64,000 nucleotides of DNA from an uncultured Roseburia sp. (GCA_947644305.1 CANRYS010000002.1:1-64000), one strand, 5' to 3'; counted from the first letter of the stretch, positions 10,376 to 20,706 are shown. Notes: a model not told the origin generated them from the sequence alone. Program-made: numbers and translations.

Positions 10376-11371
10376 ATGAGAAATGTTATCATGCAAGGGA
10401 CAGGAGCGTATATTCCAGATAACAAGGTTTATAACAGCGAATTGGATGAACACTTTGAGGCAATGGGGTTGAATGCCCACAATTTGATGGAACATCTGGG
10501 AAGAAGGAAACGATATTTTATTTCTGAGGGTGAAAATGCAATTTCGATGTCCCAAAATGCCATAAATAATTGTGCAAAGAAAAATAATGTAGATTTAGAA
10601 CAAATAGAGATGCTATTATTTTGCTCTGACACGCCAGAATATGTATCGCCTTCCAATGCCTTGAAGTTGGTGGGATTATATGGTGAAAAATTGAAAAATG
10701 TAAAGGTTGCATTTGATATCAACTCCAATTGTACGGGAATGATACAAGGACTTGATATCGTGCACAAATATATGCTACATAGTGATATCAAAAAGGCGTT
10801 GGTGATCGGCTGCTTTTGTATATCCCCCATCACTTTATGGTCGGATACAGTGGTTTATGCGAATTTTGCAGATGCAGCGGCTTGCGTTGTGGTATCAGCG
10901 GAGGAAGAAGAGGAGAAAAGGGGATTTATCGATACGGAAGTGTATATCGATGCGGATTATCACCAATATGTGACGTATCCAAAATGTGGAATGTCAAAGG
11001 TTCCACTGAAATCCATCCAGCCAAATGAGAAGAGATTGGAATGGACTCCCTTTTCTATGGATTTTTTGCCGGAGTATTGGGCAAAGCAGATCCAAGTAGT
11101 ATTGGAACGCAATTCCCTGAAAGCAGAGGATATTGACTATTTTGTTTTCTCCCAGTTGAGTGATGATTATAATATGAAGACTTTGAAGATTTTAGGAGTT
11201 GGGGAAGACAAGTACCACTTTGTGGGTAAGGAGTATGGATATACAGGGAATACTTGTCCGATTTTATGTTTGAATCGTATGTGGGATACCTATGCCAACA
11301 AAGGAAATAAAATTATATTTTGTACCATTGGTGCCGGTTTTGCCATCATTGTGCAGTTATATGAATTTTAA
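10376..11371 (+). CDS. 3-oxoacyl-ACP synthase III (FabH)-like protein, catalytic His replaced
   Basis: 331 residues with a KAS III thiolase fold. The nucleophile region DINSNCTGMIQG places the active Cys at about residue 119, and the downstream GNTCPI keeps the Asn (about 292) of the GNTSAAS motif. The usual PHQAN motif reads FSQLS: the catalytic His position is Ser259 and the Asn of PHQAN is also changed. The enzyme could therefore form an acyl-Cys intermediate but probably not carry out normal malonyl decarboxylative condensation; acyl transfer is an alternative. AAGGAG lies 9 bases before ATG 10376. A chemoreceptor gene follows after 21 bp. It is not near fab genes, so a housekeeping fatty-acid role is unlikely. 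Confidence 0.78.
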   Translation: MRNVIMQGTGAYIPDNKVYNSELDEHFEAMGLNAHNLMEHLGRRKRYFISEGENAISMSQNAINNCAKKNNVDLEQIEMLLFCSDTPEYVSPSNALKLVGLYGEKLKNVKVAFDINSNCTGMIQGLDIVHKYMLHSDIKKALVIGCFCISPITLWSDTVVYANFADAAACVVVSAEEEEEKRGFIDTEVYIDADYHQYVTYPKCGMSKVPLKSIQPNEKRLEWTPFSMDFLPEYWAKQIQVVLERNSLKAEDIDYFVFSQLSDDYNMKTLKILGVGEDKYHFVGKEYGYTGNTCPILCLNRMWDTYANKGNKIIFCTIGAGFAIIVQLYEF

Positions 11372-11392
11372 AACAGCAGGAGGTTAAGATGA

Positions 11393-12934
11393 ATGGAGAC
11401 AAAAAAATTGACAGCTTTGGATGTTTATATTAATAAAGTTTATACGATCGTTCTTTTGGCAGTGCCTGGAGCGTGCCAAGCGGCAGGTATTTTATATTCT
11501 GTTGAAAAATTCCTGGGTCTATTTCCCACAGTAAGCTGGCCCATGTTGATCGTATTTGACATTACCTGTTTATTATATCTAGCCATTGGAATCTTTTTTA
11601 TTAAGACTGGATATGATGGGGAAATTGTAATACCGGAAAAATTAAAACAATGTAAAATATATCTTGTTATTATTATGTTTACTCAGTTTAATTTTATCCT
11701 TTATATGATACCATCTACTGAATTTTGGGCATTTGCATTTTTGTTTACCGTGGCAACGGCATTGTTTTTAGATAGCAGAATGGTTGCCGTTACAAGTGCA
11801 GAGATCGCGCTCTCTCTGATTGTATCATGGATTTTGCGGGCAGATCTATTGCTTCCGATCAAAGATGCGTTATTTGTACCCAATATGGTAAATCGCTGTG
11901 TTTGTGTCCTGCTGTCATTGTTTTTTATATGGCTGCTTACATGGCTTGCTCAGTGTTTTTTGGTAAATGCGAAAAAGGATGAAATGGAAAAAAACAATGA
12001 ACGGGTTCAGAATATGTTACATTCTGTTTCCGGTCTGTCGGAGCAGTTAGTGAAAGCCGTTGATGTATTGCAGACAATAACATTAAATGAAAGTTCATCC
12101 TCAGAAGAATTGTCCGCGACGAGTGAACAACTGCTTTCAAACAATACGGCATTGAGGGGAAAAAGTGAAGAGAGCATAGTGAATCTGAATGAACTCCAAC
12201 AGTGGGAGACTCTTGTGACCAGGCATGTTACAGAAGTGGAGAATAGTTCAAAAGAGTTGTTGGAAAAGTCAAGAGTCAATGAGAAGCGGCTTCATTCCCT
12301 GAAGGAGATCAACGCAGAAGTTTCAAGATCTATGAACAGTACAAATCAAGTTGCTATCAAATTGTCAGAAGCAGTTGAAGAAATAGGAGTGACTCTGAAT
12401 ATCATTGGTGAAATCTCTTCCTCCACAAATCTTTTAGCATTAAATGCTTCCATTGAGGCGGCAAGAGCTGGTGAAGCGGGAAAGGGGTTCGCAGTTGTTG
12501 CAACCCAGGTTGGACATTTGGCCAATAATACAAAGGAATCATTGGAGCAGGTGGCAAATGTAATCGCTAACGTACAGCAGAATGTATCGGATATGAAAAA
12601 GTATGTAGAGGAAAATGCGGATAAGTTAGAGAAGCAGAACGAGTATTTTAATGAAGTTTTTACGGGCATTCGAGATATGATCGATGTGTTGCATACATCC
12701 ATTGAAAATATTAATTCCATGGGAGAAGCCCACGATCAGCAGTCAGATGTGATTAGAAACACAGTGGAGATCAATGAGCATATTGCAGAAAGTATCAAAC
12801 AAGAAAATACTGAGTTTTGTAGTATTAATGGAATGGTAGAAAGTAACACGAAGGATATTGTGGAGATGACAGAACAGGTTGCGGTATTGAATCAGATGGC
12901 GGAGCAGATCAACGATCTGTTAGCACAGAAATAG
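11393..12934 (+). CDS. methyl-accepting chemotaxis protein with multi-pass membrane N-terminus
   Basis: 513 residues. Residues ~15-190 hold about six hydrophobic segments with no large extracellular sensor domain; no HAMP is evident. The rest is a long coiled coil with the conserved signalling tip [20 protein letters not shown] (about residues 345-365). Such receptors bind CheA/CheW and are modified by CheR/CheB. ATG 11393 follows AGGAGG by 9 bases; an out-of-frame ATG at 11389 yields only a short peptide. It is the second gene after the FabH-like enzyme, suggesting that the receptor might respond to a membrane or acyl product (inference). Confidence 0.88.
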   Translation: METKKLTALDVYINKVYTIVLLAVPGACQAAGILYSVEKFLGLFPTVSWPMLIVFDITCLLYLAIGIFFIKTGYDGEIVIPEKLKQCKIYLVIIMFTQFNFILYMIPSTEFWAFAFLFTVATALFLDSRMVAVTSAEIALSLIVSWILRADLLLPIKDALFVPNMVNRCVCVLLSLFFIWLLTWLAQCFLVNAKKDEMEKNNERVQNMLHSVSGLSEQLVKAVDVLQTITLNESSSSEELSATSEQLLSNNTALRGKSEESIVNLNELQQWETLVTRHVTEVENSSKELLEKSRVNEKRLHSLKEINAEVSRSMNSTNQVAIKLSEAVEEIGVTLNIIGEISSSTNLLALNASIEAARAGEAGKGFAVVATQVGHLANNTKESLEQVANVIANVQQNVSDMKKYVEENADKLEKQNEYFNEVFTGIRDMIDVLHTSIENINSMGEAHDQQSDVIRNTVEINEHIAESIKQENTEFCSINGMVESNTKDIVEMTEQVAVLNQMAEQINDLLAQK

Positions 12935-12942
12935 CTACCAAC

Positions 12943-13710
12943 TCAAGAAAAACTTTTTCGGTATTCTCTGGGAGATACGCCGGTGTGCTTTTTGAACTGT
13001 CGGCTGAAATGCTCTACGTTCTTGTAGCCGCAGTTCTGGGCGATGGTCTGTATGGAGACAGAGCTGTGTTGTAAATAATCTTTCGCCAGTTCCAGGCGCA
13101 TTTGAATTACATCATCCATGCAGGTGATGCCAAAGGTGTCCCGGTACAGGGTATGTAGGTATCCTGTGCTCATGTGAAGGGAATCTGCCATATAAGGAAT
13201 GGTCCAGTCGAAACCTGGATCATTTTTTATATTCAGGCGCAGGGACAGCAGATTTTTGATCTGTGTGTTTTCCGAGCGGAAGGAAAGGGACTCCTCAAGT
13301 TTGGAAAACATCAACTCGAACAGTGTGAGAATGGTTTTGTTCTTATATTTATTGTAGTAAAAATTTTCTGAGGCAAGCTGCTTAAATAAATGATGGATAA
13401 AACTGAATTCCTTGATCTCAAAAGGGATACAGGTGGGGACTTTTCCATCACAGATAAATTTTTCATCGGTATAAAAACGAATCCAGTCATTTTTAAAATA
13501 ACTTTCGTGACCGCCGTAGTGAAGTGGTACGTAGGGTGGATATAAAATAGCACTTTTCGGAGGCATAATATATTTTTTATCCTTTATGATAAAAAAAGCT
13601 GGGGTATGTGTCATAAGCAGGAGCCACCAATCCCGTGTTTGGTCATCCTCATAGTAGACAAAATTGTTTTCATGGGTTGTGTTATACTGTACATATATAA
13701 TATCAATCAC
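12943..13710 (-). CDS. AraC-family transcriptional regulator
   Basis: 255 residues starting at GTG 13710 behind AAAGGAGG. The N-terminal ~150 residues look like a cupin-type sensor domain (YGGHESYFKNDWIRFYTDE). The C-terminal ~100 residues are two helix-turn-helix motifs of the AraC/XylS type, with SIQTIAQNCGYKNVEHFSRQ and the closing GVSPREYRK. It is transcribed away from the GH43 gene (13876), so it probably senses a sugar released by that system and controls the shared intergenic promoter region. Confidence 0.88.
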   Translation of the reverse strand: MIDIIYVQYNTTHENNFVYYEDDQTRDWWLLLMTHTPAFFIIKDKKYIMPPKSAILYPPYVPLHYGGHESYFKNDWIRFYTDEKFICDGKVPTCIPFEIKEFSFIHHLFKQLASENFYYNKYKNKTILTLFELMFSKLEESLSFRSENTQIKNLLSLRLNIKNDPGFDWTIPYMADSLHMSTGYLHTLYRDTFGITCMDDVIQMRLELAKDYLQHSSVSIQTIAQNCGYKNVEHFSRQFKKHTGVSPREYRKSFS

Positions 13711-13875
13711 GGCAGAGCCTCCTTTGCATCGTTTTGATCAAATATAATAATATATCAAGTTATATTTTATTATATATCATGGCATGTCAATTTTCAATCG
13801 TTTATAATGAAGAAAAGGATTCTGGATCATAAAAGGAATAACTACAGAAGTAGAATAAAGAAAAGGGGCGGTAAA

Positions 13876-16638
13876 ATGAGATCAAGGATGTACAAAAAAA
13901 TGAAGCTAGTATTGGCTTATCTCTTACTATTTGCTTTAGTGAGTGGGATGTTTCCGATACATATGAAGGCAGCCCAGAGTGTGGGAGTGTCGGAGGAAGC
14001 AGCATTTGAACAGCTATTGTTACCTTATTATATGTCAGAGCAGGATATCCTTCCTATGCAGTTGGGGGATGCGAAGATCCGTTGGACAGCAGATCAAGAC
14101 ATCATAGATGTTTCCACAGGAAAGATCACGGCTCCAGAGCAGAGTATCAAAGAGGTAAATTTGGAAGCGGAAATTACATTGGCAGACAACAGCACAAAGA
14201 AAAAGAGTTTTGCTGTGCAGGTGCTTCCTAAGGGTTCTGGATATATCTTGGGATATACTAGGGAAACAGATGACTCGATGAAGAGAAATGGAAAAGTCCA
14301 TGGCATGTATCAATCGGCTGCGACGGACAGTCTTCATCTGGGATACAGTGGGGATGGAAAGACGTTTGAAGCTCTGAACCACAATACGGGAGTGCTGTTT
14401 GCTAAAAACGAGGGTGAAAAGACCAAAGTATTGAAACAGCCATTTATTTTCCGCAGGAAAGATGGAAGTTTTGGAATCCTTGCAATCCGCATGGATGAGG
14501 CGGGAGAAGCCAGCGATCAGAAAGGAAAAGTTCTGTTTTTTACTTCTAATGATCTAATTTCTTTTGAAGAAAAAGGGCTTCTTACATTAAGTGAGGAAGA
14601 TTTCGTCCAGGATCCGACATGTGTGTATGACAAGGTGTCCGATACCTACTATATTGCATGGACCAGTGGGGAGACGGGGAAAGGCTATGTGAACCGGACC
14701 ACGGACTTTGATGTGATTCAGGAAAAAGAGGAAGTTGCGCCCATTCCAAAAGAAGCTGTGGATTCGGGGATAACCTATGCCATTGAGGGTAATGTGATTC
14801 CGGTTACGCCAGACGAAGCAAAAAAGATCGAGGGAAAGTTAAAACCTGTTGTGAATACGGCAGTGGAAAATGCAAAAGTCCAGACTGAGCCTGGTAAGGC
14901 GGTAGACTTATCTGGAGTGAAGGTGAAGGCACGTTATTCGGATGGGTCTGAGGCAGAAAAGAGTGTGACATGGGACGAGAGCGATCTTGCTAAGGTTGAT
15001 TTTAATAAAGAAGGAACTTATGAAGTCAGAGGAATGATTCGACAGCTTTCCGACCGGATTTCAGAGGCGGGCAATTATCCTTATATTGCGGGAAGAGCGG
15101 ATCCCAACGTGATAAAATTCAATGGGAAATATTATTTTATCGCCACCAACGAACAAGGAAGCGGAAATGTGAATCTATACATGCGAGAATCCGATACGGT
15201 GGCTGGACTGAATGAAGCTGAGGATCATCTGGTGTATGATGAAGCAAAGGGAGCGGAGGGAAATATCGTTTCCAAAGATAAACATTGGGCTCCCGAACTG
15301 CATGAGATCGATGGTGAATTGTACATGTTCTTTGCTTCCAATATTGGCACAGGATGGGATGTACAGAGCGTTATCATGAAGCTGCGTACGGGAGGAGACC
15401 CGACGAATTATGACGACTGGGAGGCGCCCAGCCGCTATCTAGATCAGAACGGGAAAGTGTTAAATACGATGTATGGCGGTATTACGCTTGATATGACGCA
15501 TTTTTCATACAACGACAGACACTATGTGATCTGGTCGCAGAGAAATTTTGGAAAAAATGGCGGAACTGCGGACTTGTGGATCGGTGAGACGACAGCGGAG
15601 GACCCAGGGCGCCTGATCAGCAAGCCGGTTATGATTGTACCCTGTGAATATAGTTGGGAGAGAAATCATACATTTGTAAACGAAGGGCCTTTTGTTATTT
15701 TGACAAAAGATACATTATATCTTACCTATTCTGGCGGTGCCACAGATGAGACCTATTGTGTGGGGATGACTCAGATTGAATTATCGGAGGAGGTTGATTT
15801 TTTGGATGCGACTTCCTGGAACAAGACAAATTATCCGATATTAACTGGTTTGTCTTCCAGAGGACAGGATATCTATCATGGTCCAGGGCATAATTCCTAT
15901 GTGACGGATGAAGATGGAAACCTTATCAACGTGTTTCACGCCAGACCAGGAGATGGAGGCGCTTTCCAGAGAGATACGTTTATGCGCATCGTTCATTTTG
16001 GTGCGGATGGTGAACCTGTTCTGGATCTAGAGGAAGAGGCTGAGATTCTTCCAGAAAATAAAAATGTGATGATGACTGTTGTAGTGGAGAAGAAACAGGA
16101 TGTGCCGGAACCGCAGCCTGATGCTGGCAATAATCAGAATACAGCAGGAAATAACAGTCAAAATCCCCAGGATACAAACACAGATTCAACCACAGATGGT
16201 ACGAGAGACAAGTTAAAGCCAGGAACTTTATTTGAAGCTGGCGGCATGCGGTATAAAGTAACGGGAAGTAAGACAGCAGAGTTTGTAAAGCCAATGAAAA
16301 AGACAAATTCTAAGATCAATATCCCGACGGAGATATCCTACTCTGGGCAAAGGCTGAAAGTGACCAGCATAGCCTCTAAGGCATGTCTTAACAACAAAAA
16401 CTTGAGACGAGTCACCATAGGCAAGTCTGTTAGCAGGATTGGAGCGAAGGCATTCCAGGGGTGCAGGAAGTTAAAAACGGTTCACTTGAAGTCATCTAAG
16501 TTGAAGAAGGTCGGTTCAGAAGCTTTTAAAAATATCCATAAGAAGGCAATGATAAAGGTACCGGTGAAAAAGCTGAAATCCTATAAGAAGTTATGCAAGG
16601 GAAAAGGACTTTCCAAAGCAGCAGTGATAAAAAAATGA
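13876..16638 (+). CDS. secreted GH43-family glycosidase with Ig-like and leucine-rich-repeat domains
   Basis: 920 residues from ATG 13876 (AAGGGGCGG site; the upstream in-frame ATG at 13807 would add a charged stretch before the signal peptide). Signal peptide to about residue 35. Residues ~35-115 resemble a beta-sandwich linker domain; ~125-300 form an incomplete GH43-like beta-propeller; ~325-390 a bacterial Ig-like domain (VKVKARYSDGSEAEKSVTW). The catalytic GH43 propeller spans ~395-725 (AGRADPNVIKFNGKYYF, WAPELHEIDGELYMFF, FVNEGPFVI). A Gln/Asn/Pro-rich linker (~745-780) leads to BspA-type leucine-rich repeats (~810-915). It likely cleaves alpha-arabinofuranosyl or beta-xylosyl bonds outside the cell and attaches by the repeats. 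The divergent AraC gene is its probable regulator. Confidence 0.88.
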   Translation: MRSRMYKKMKLVLAYLLLFALVSGMFPIHMKAAQSVGVSEEAAFEQLLLPYYMSEQDILPMQLGDAKIRWTADQDIIDVSTGKITAPEQSIKEVNLEAEITLADNSTKKKSFAVQVLPKGSGYILGYTRETDDSMKRNGKVHGMYQSAATDSLHLGYSGDGKTFEALNHNTGVLFAKNEGEKTKVLKQPFIFRRKDGSFGILAIRMDEAGEASDQKGKVLFFTSNDLISFEEKGLLTLSEEDFVQDPTCVYDKVSDTYYIAWTSGETGKGYVNRTTDFDVIQEKEEVAPIPKEAVDSGITYAIEGNVIPVTPDEAKKIEGKLKPVVNTAVENAKVQTEPGKAVDLSGVKVKARYSDGSEAEKSVTWDESDLAKVDFNKEGTYEVRGMIRQLSDRISEAGNYPYIAGRADPNVIKFNGKYYFIATNEQGSGNVNLYMRESDTVAGLNEAEDHLVYDEAKGAEGNIVSKDKHWAPELHEIDGELYMFFASNIGTGWDVQSVIMKLRTGGDPTNYDDWEAPSRYLDQNGKVLNTMYGGITLDMTHFSYNDRHYVIWSQRNFGKNGGTADLWIGETTAEDPGRLISKPVMIVPCEYSWERNHTFVNEGPFVILTKDTLYLTYSGGATDETYCVGMTQIELSEEVDFLDATSWNKTNYPILTGLSSRGQDIYHGPGHNSYVTDEDGNLINVFHARPGDGGAFQRDTFMRIVHFGADGEPVLDLEEEAEILPENKNVMMTVVVEKKQDVPEPQPDAGNNQNTAGNNSQNPQDTNTDSTTDGTRDKLKPGTLFEAGGMRYKVTGSKTAEFVKPMKKTNSKINIPTEISYSGQRLKVTSIASKACLNNKNLRRVTIGKSVSRIGAKAFQGCRKLKTVHLKSSKLKKVGSEAFKNIHKKAMIKVPVKKLKSYKKLCKGKGLSKAAVIKK

Positions 16639-16888
16639 TAATTTGAAACACACGGTTTTATGAGCGATTATTGTTCGCCGTAGGTTATCAATAAAATCCT
16701 CCAAAAGCCCTGAAAACAAAGGGTTTAACGCAGTCTGCTTACCGTACCCCTTTATGCGAATTCACTTAGGGTTACCATTGTCTGCCTGCCTTGTAAGGGC
16801 AAAAACAAGGGATGTCAAATCTGATAATAACTTATAACATAGTGTAGGAAATTGAATTAAAAATAAATGAACTAAAGGAACGCAAAAC

Positions 16889-17773
16889 ATGAATACATAT
16901 TGGTCAAAGTATGTACAAAAGACCGAAGAACTATATTTGTCCCGTGCATTAAGATTTCATAGTGGAAACATTGACAAATGGATAGACATTATGCAATTGC
17001 ATGATGGAATGAGAATTCTTGAAGTAGGCTGTGCCGGCGGTCTCCTTTGTCATCGGTTAAAAGAACAACTTCCAAATGCAGAAATAATAGGTTTGGATTT
17101 TGATACCGGGCATATCGATTTTGCTAAAAAGAAAACGGAAGAATTAAATCTTCAATGTAATTTTGTTGCAGGAGATGCAACACAGTTGCCTTTTGAGGAT
17201 AACTCCTTCGACATTTGTTATTCTCATACCGTGATGAATTTCTGTGTTCCCGAAAAGTTCGTGGGAGAACAATATCGGGTGCTGAAACCCGGTGGCAAAA
17301 TGATCGTGATGGATGTTTACAACAGAGGTTCTAAACCAGAAGAATGGATACCGACTGATGACTGCGAGGAAAAGGAATTATATGATAAAGTCTGGTCGGC
17401 AGCGTCTAAAAACCTTAATAGTCAGATCAAACGGTACGAGAACCGGCCGGGAAAATACTGTATATATCTTGCGGCGCAGGGATTTCATAATATTTCTATT
17501 GATACAATGGCTACAGTAAAGTATGCTCCGGATTTTGATAACGTCGATGAAGAAATGGCGCGGGCACAAATTGACGATGATAGAATATCTGAACTCAGCA
17601 GCGTGGAAAAAGCATATAAAATGTCTCCGAATGCGCTTAGTAAAACAGAGTATCAGTCTTTATTGGATATGATTAATCACAGATACGACAAGCAAATTGA
17701 GCGGTACAAAAGCGGAGAAAAGAAATGGGAATTCCGCATTGCCACAACGGTATTAATAAGCGGAACAAAATAA
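16889..17773 (+). CDS. class I SAM-dependent methyltransferase
   Basis: 294 residues. Residues ~40-150 are a Rossmann methyltransferase: motif I LEVGCAGGLL, acidic end of strand 2 (GLDFD), GDATQLPF, and YRVLKPGGKMIV, typical of the Methyltransf_11 group. The C-terminal ~130 residues have no domain I can name. AAAGGAA precedes ATG 16889. It stands alone between the GH43 protein and the YesN regulator, with a terminator after it; its substrate cannot be deduced. Its lower GC content than the GH43 gene hints at a separate origin. Confidence 0.8.
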   Translation: MNTYWSKYVQKTEELYLSRALRFHSGNIDKWIDIMQLHDGMRILEVGCAGGLLCHRLKEQLPNAEIIGLDFDTGHIDFAKKKTEELNLQCNFVAGDATQLPFEDNSFDICYSHTVMNFCVPEKFVGEQYRVLKPGGKMIVMDVYNRGSKPEEWIPTDDCEEKELYDKVWSAASKNLNSQIKRYENRPGKYCIYLAAQGFHNISIDTMATVKYAPDFDNVDEEMARAQIDDDRISELSSVEKAYKMSPNALSKTEYQSLLDMINHRYDKQIERYKSGEKKWEFRIATTVLISGTK

Positions 17774-17900
17774 GCAATCATTCATCATACGATGAGTTGA
17801 TAGATTCATGATTCTTATTTTGTCTATCTTGATAGCTACTCCCCGAAAGGCAAAATAATATGGGATTTTTAGAGGGCTTGAAAAATAAATTATAATTGGT

Positions 17901-17940
17901 AGTGGTGTCAGGAAATCTATTCTGGCACCACTTTTGATTT
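17901..17940 (+). terminator. intrinsic terminator after the methyltransferase
   Basis: AGTGGTGTCAG (17901-17911) pairs with CTGGCACCACT (17922-17932) over 11 bp with one G-U pair, followed by TTTGATTT. Confidence 0.75.
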
Positions 17941-17960
17941 GTGGGAGTCCTGGAGTTTTA

Positions 17961-17989
17961 TTGACAAGAATGTGCCAAACCGATAAAAT
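17961..17989 (+). promoter_or_regulatory. strong sigma-A promoter of the two-component/transport locus
   Basis: Consensus TTGACA (17961-17966), 17-bp spacer, TAAAAT (17984-17989), 45 bp before the response regulator start. Confidence 0.8.
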
Positions 17990-18034
17990 AGAAAAAAGAC
18001 AAGTTTATATGGGATCATGTAGGAGGTGCGCAGG

Positions 18035-19189
18035 ATGAAAGTATTCCTGGTGGAAGATGAAATTATTATGCGTGAGGGGATTCGGAATAATATCGACTGG
18101 GAGAAGGAAGGACTTGAGTTTGTTGGGGAGGCAAGTGATGGTGAGCTGGCATACCCTCTGATCCAGGATTCGAAACCGGATATATTGATCACCGATATTC
18201 GGATGCCGTTTATGGATGGATTGGAACTGAGTCGGCGGGTGAAGGAAGAAATGCCTGACATAAAGATCATTGTTTTAAGTGGCTACGATGAATTTGAATA
18301 CGCCAGAGAGGGGATTCGTATTGGGATCACCGAATATCTGCTGAAACCCATCGATGGAAACAAGCTTCTCGAGGCGGTCAAGAGAGTAGCACAGTTGATC
18401 CGCTCAGAACAGGAATCACAACTGGAATCTAAGTCAGGGACGGAGAAGGAGCTCCAGGAAAACAGTCAGGCAGAACAAGAGAGAGCAGCTTTACAACGTC
18501 CTCTGGTGGAACCAGAATCAGAACTAGGGGTTTTGGAAGTTGGAAAGCTGGACAGGCGGGTTGCTGAAAGATTTTTAAAAACCGGTTTGAAGAGTGAAGT
18601 GTCTAATTTTATTGATGACTATTTTGCTAGTTTTGGGATAAACAATATTCAGTCTCTCCTGTTCCGGCAGTATGTAACAACAGATATGTATTTTACAGCG
18701 GTATCCACGCTGGAGGGATTGGGCTATGAAAATGGTGAACTCGCAAAACATTGTGGAGAGATCAGGGATATCAATAAGGTACTTTCCTCAGTAGAATCCA
18801 ATAAAGAGTATTTGAAGAAGGTTTTGACGACAGCCGTTGATCTGCGAGAAGCAGTTTCCCGGAAGAAATACCACTCGCTCTTAGAAGAGGCGAAAAGCTA
18901 TATTCAACAGCACTTTGATGATGCAAATATTTCTCTGAATTCGGTGGCGGCCAGTGTAAATCTGAGTCCCAATCATTTCAGCAGCATTTTCAGTCAGGAG
19001 ATGGGAAAGACATTTGTTGAATATCTGACCTCTGTGCGCATGGAGAAGGCCAAAGAGCTGCTGCGCACATCCTCCATGAAATCCGCGGAGATCGCTTATG
19101 CGGTAGGGTATAAAGACGCACACTATTTTAGTTATCTGTTTAAAAAGAACCAGGACTGCACGCCCAAGGAATATCGCCAGCGGGCTTAG
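18035..19189 (+). CDS. YesN-like response regulator with AraC-type output domain
   Basis: 384 residues from ATG 18035; a GTG at 18026 overlaps the AGGAGG ribosome binding site. Residues 1-120 are a receiver domain with EDE near the N-terminus, phospho-acceptor Asp in ITDIRMP (about D54) and Lys in LLKPI. A linker of ~150 residues leads to a C-terminal AraC helix-turn-helix pair (SLNSVAASVNLSPNHFSSIF ... YFSYLFKKNQDCTPKEYRQ). This architecture regulates sugar uptake genes in Firmicutes. The cognate YesM-like kinase follows 60 bp later and a galactofuranose-type ABC importer after that, so these are its likely targets. Confidence 0.92.
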   Translation: MKVFLVEDEIIMREGIRNNIDWEKEGLEFVGEASDGELAYPLIQDSKPDILITDIRMPFMDGLELSRRVKEEMPDIKIIVLSGYDEFEYAREGIRIGITEYLLKPIDGNKLLEAVKRVAQLIRSEQESQLESKSGTEKELQENSQAEQERAALQRPLVEPESELGVLEVGKLDRRVAERFLKTGLKSEVSNFIDDYFASFGINNIQSLLFRQYVTTDMYFTAVSTLEGLGYENGELAKHCGEIRDINKVLSSVESNKEYLKKVLTTAVDLREAVSRKKYHSLLEEAKSYIQQHFDDANISLNSVAASVNLSPNHFSSIFSQEMGKTFVEYLTSVRMEKAKELLRTSSMKSAEIAYAVGYKDAHYFSYLFKKNQDCTPKEYRQRA

Positions 19190-19248
19190 CCTAAGGGTGA
19201 AATTGGACTGGCTCGTTGGTGGTAATTGTTAGAAAAGGGGAGGTAATC

Positions 19249-20706
19249 GTGAGGAAAAAAAGGGGGTCCCTACTGCAGAAGCGGCTTTATATGCTTTCAC
19301 TTGTATGTTTGATACCGCTTATTGTGATGATTCTTTATCTGTTGTTTTTGATCAATCGTTTTTCCAATCGGTATGATGAAGTGGCAGACAATTTCAGCGT
19401 GGCAAATGCATACAGTATAAACTTCAAAGAAAAAATGGATTATACCATGTACATAATCGTGGTGAATCGGGGGCGTGTAGAGGGGATCACAGGGACAGAG
19501 CCTCCCCATATTATGATCCAAAAAGCACGTCAGGATTTTTGGTCTCTATACCGTCACGCAGATTCTGAATATGCTAAGAGTCAAATCAGTGGAATCTTGA
19601 AATGTTTGAATACATTGGATGACCGCGTCAAGGAGATCGAGGAAGATGTGCTGGTCAGTGGTGCGTATGATAAGAATATGGAGCGTCTGGATCTGAATAT
19701 CCGCGTATTGACGGAGTTGATTCAGGAAAGGATTCAGGAATATATCCATTTTGAGACCAGCCAGTTGGATGGGCTCCGGGAAGGAATTCGGACAGATGTA
19801 CGGACTGCGTTGCGCACAAGTGTATTTGTGTTTACAGCGATTCTTTTTGGAGTGGTTATGTTCAGCCGTAAGATCATGATCAGTATCACAGAACCAGTTC
19901 GCAGATTATCCGCTGTTACCAAACTGGCGGGAAGTGGTGATTTTGATGTTCGTGCCCAGGAAGACAGCGGAGATGAACTGGCTGTGCTCAATGCCAATTT
20001 CAACCAGATGGTAGAGAAGATCGGACAACTGGTTGAACATATTCGCCTCGAACAGATCACATTGCGCCAGACGGAGTTAAAAGTTTTGCAGGCACAGATT
20101 AATCCTCACTTTTTATATAACACACTGGATAGTATCATCTGGCTGGCAGAGGCTGGAAAGAATGAACAGGTGGTGCAGATGGTTTCGGCTCTGTCAGATT
20201 TTTTCCGTACTACATTGAGTAAAGGCCAGGATTATATCACTCTTCATGAGGAGGAGACGCATATACGCAGTTATCTACAGATCCAGAAATTCCGTTATCG
20301 TGATATCTTAGAGTATGAGATAAACATACCCAGGGGGATATGGAAGTATCCTATTTTGAAATTAACCCTTCAGCCTCTGGTGGAGAATGCTTTGTATCAT
20401 GGCATTAAAAATAAAAGAGGTGTGGGCCATATTCATGTTACGGCCAGTGAAGAAGAGGATAAGATCCTGTTTTATGTCCAGGATGACGGAATTGGTATGA
20501 AGCCAGACGAGCTGAGTCATGTGCGCACACGGATCAGCCGGGGACAGACCGAGCGAGGAGGTTCCTCGGGCTTTGGTCTGGTTAATGTGAACCAGAGGTT
20601 GAAGTTAAATTATGGTGAGGAATATGGCTTGAAAATCGACAGTGTATATGGAGAAGGAACAGAGGTAATCGCCGTGATACCAAAATGTCGTAAAATATTC
20701 AACTAA
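19249..20706 (+). CDS. YesM-like sensor histidine kinase
   Basis: 485 residues from GTG 19249, 5-6 bases after GGGGAGG; the longer frame from TTG 19216 lacks a site. Transmembrane segments at about residues 15-37 and 190-210 enclose an extracytoplasmic sensor of ~150 residues. A HAMP domain (~210-265) is followed by a His_kinase domain with the phospho-acceptor in QINPHFLYNTLDSI (about residue 285) and a HATPase domain (LVENALYHGI, then SSGFGLVNVNQRL). It phosphorylates the YesN-like regulator encoded just upstream. The sensor may read the ligand state of a sugar-binding protein encoded downstream. Confidence 0.92.
   Translation: MRKKRGSLLQKRLYMLSLVCLIPLIVMILYLLFLINRFSNRYDEVADNFSVANAYSINFKEKMDYTMYIIVVNRGRVEGITGTEPPHIMIQKARQDFWSLYRHADSEYAKSQISGILKCLNTLDDRVKEIEEDVLVSGAYDKNMERLDLNIRVLTELIQERIQEYIHFETSQLDGLREGIRTDVRTALRTSVFVFTAILFGVVMFSRKIMISITEPVRRLSAVTKLAGSGDFDVRAQEDSGDELAVLNANFNQMVEKIGQLVEHIRLEQITLRQTELKVLQAQINPHFLYNTLDSIIWLAEAGKNEQVVQMVSALSDFFRTTLSKGQDYITLHEEETHIRSYLQIQKFRYRDILEYEINIPRGIWKYPILKLTLQPLVENALYHGIKNKRGVGHIHVTASEEEDKILFYVQDDGIGMKPDELSHVRTRISRGQTERGGSSGFGLVNVNQRLKLNYGEEYGLKIDSVYGEGTEVIAVIPKCRKIFN

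Noticed and set aside
16639..16888. Minus-strand open stretch (IKGYGKQTALNPLFSGLLED) between the GH43 and methyltransferase genes
   Set aside because: No start codon or ribosome binding site, a stop just upstream, and no family I can recognise; it might be a gene relic but cannot be supported.
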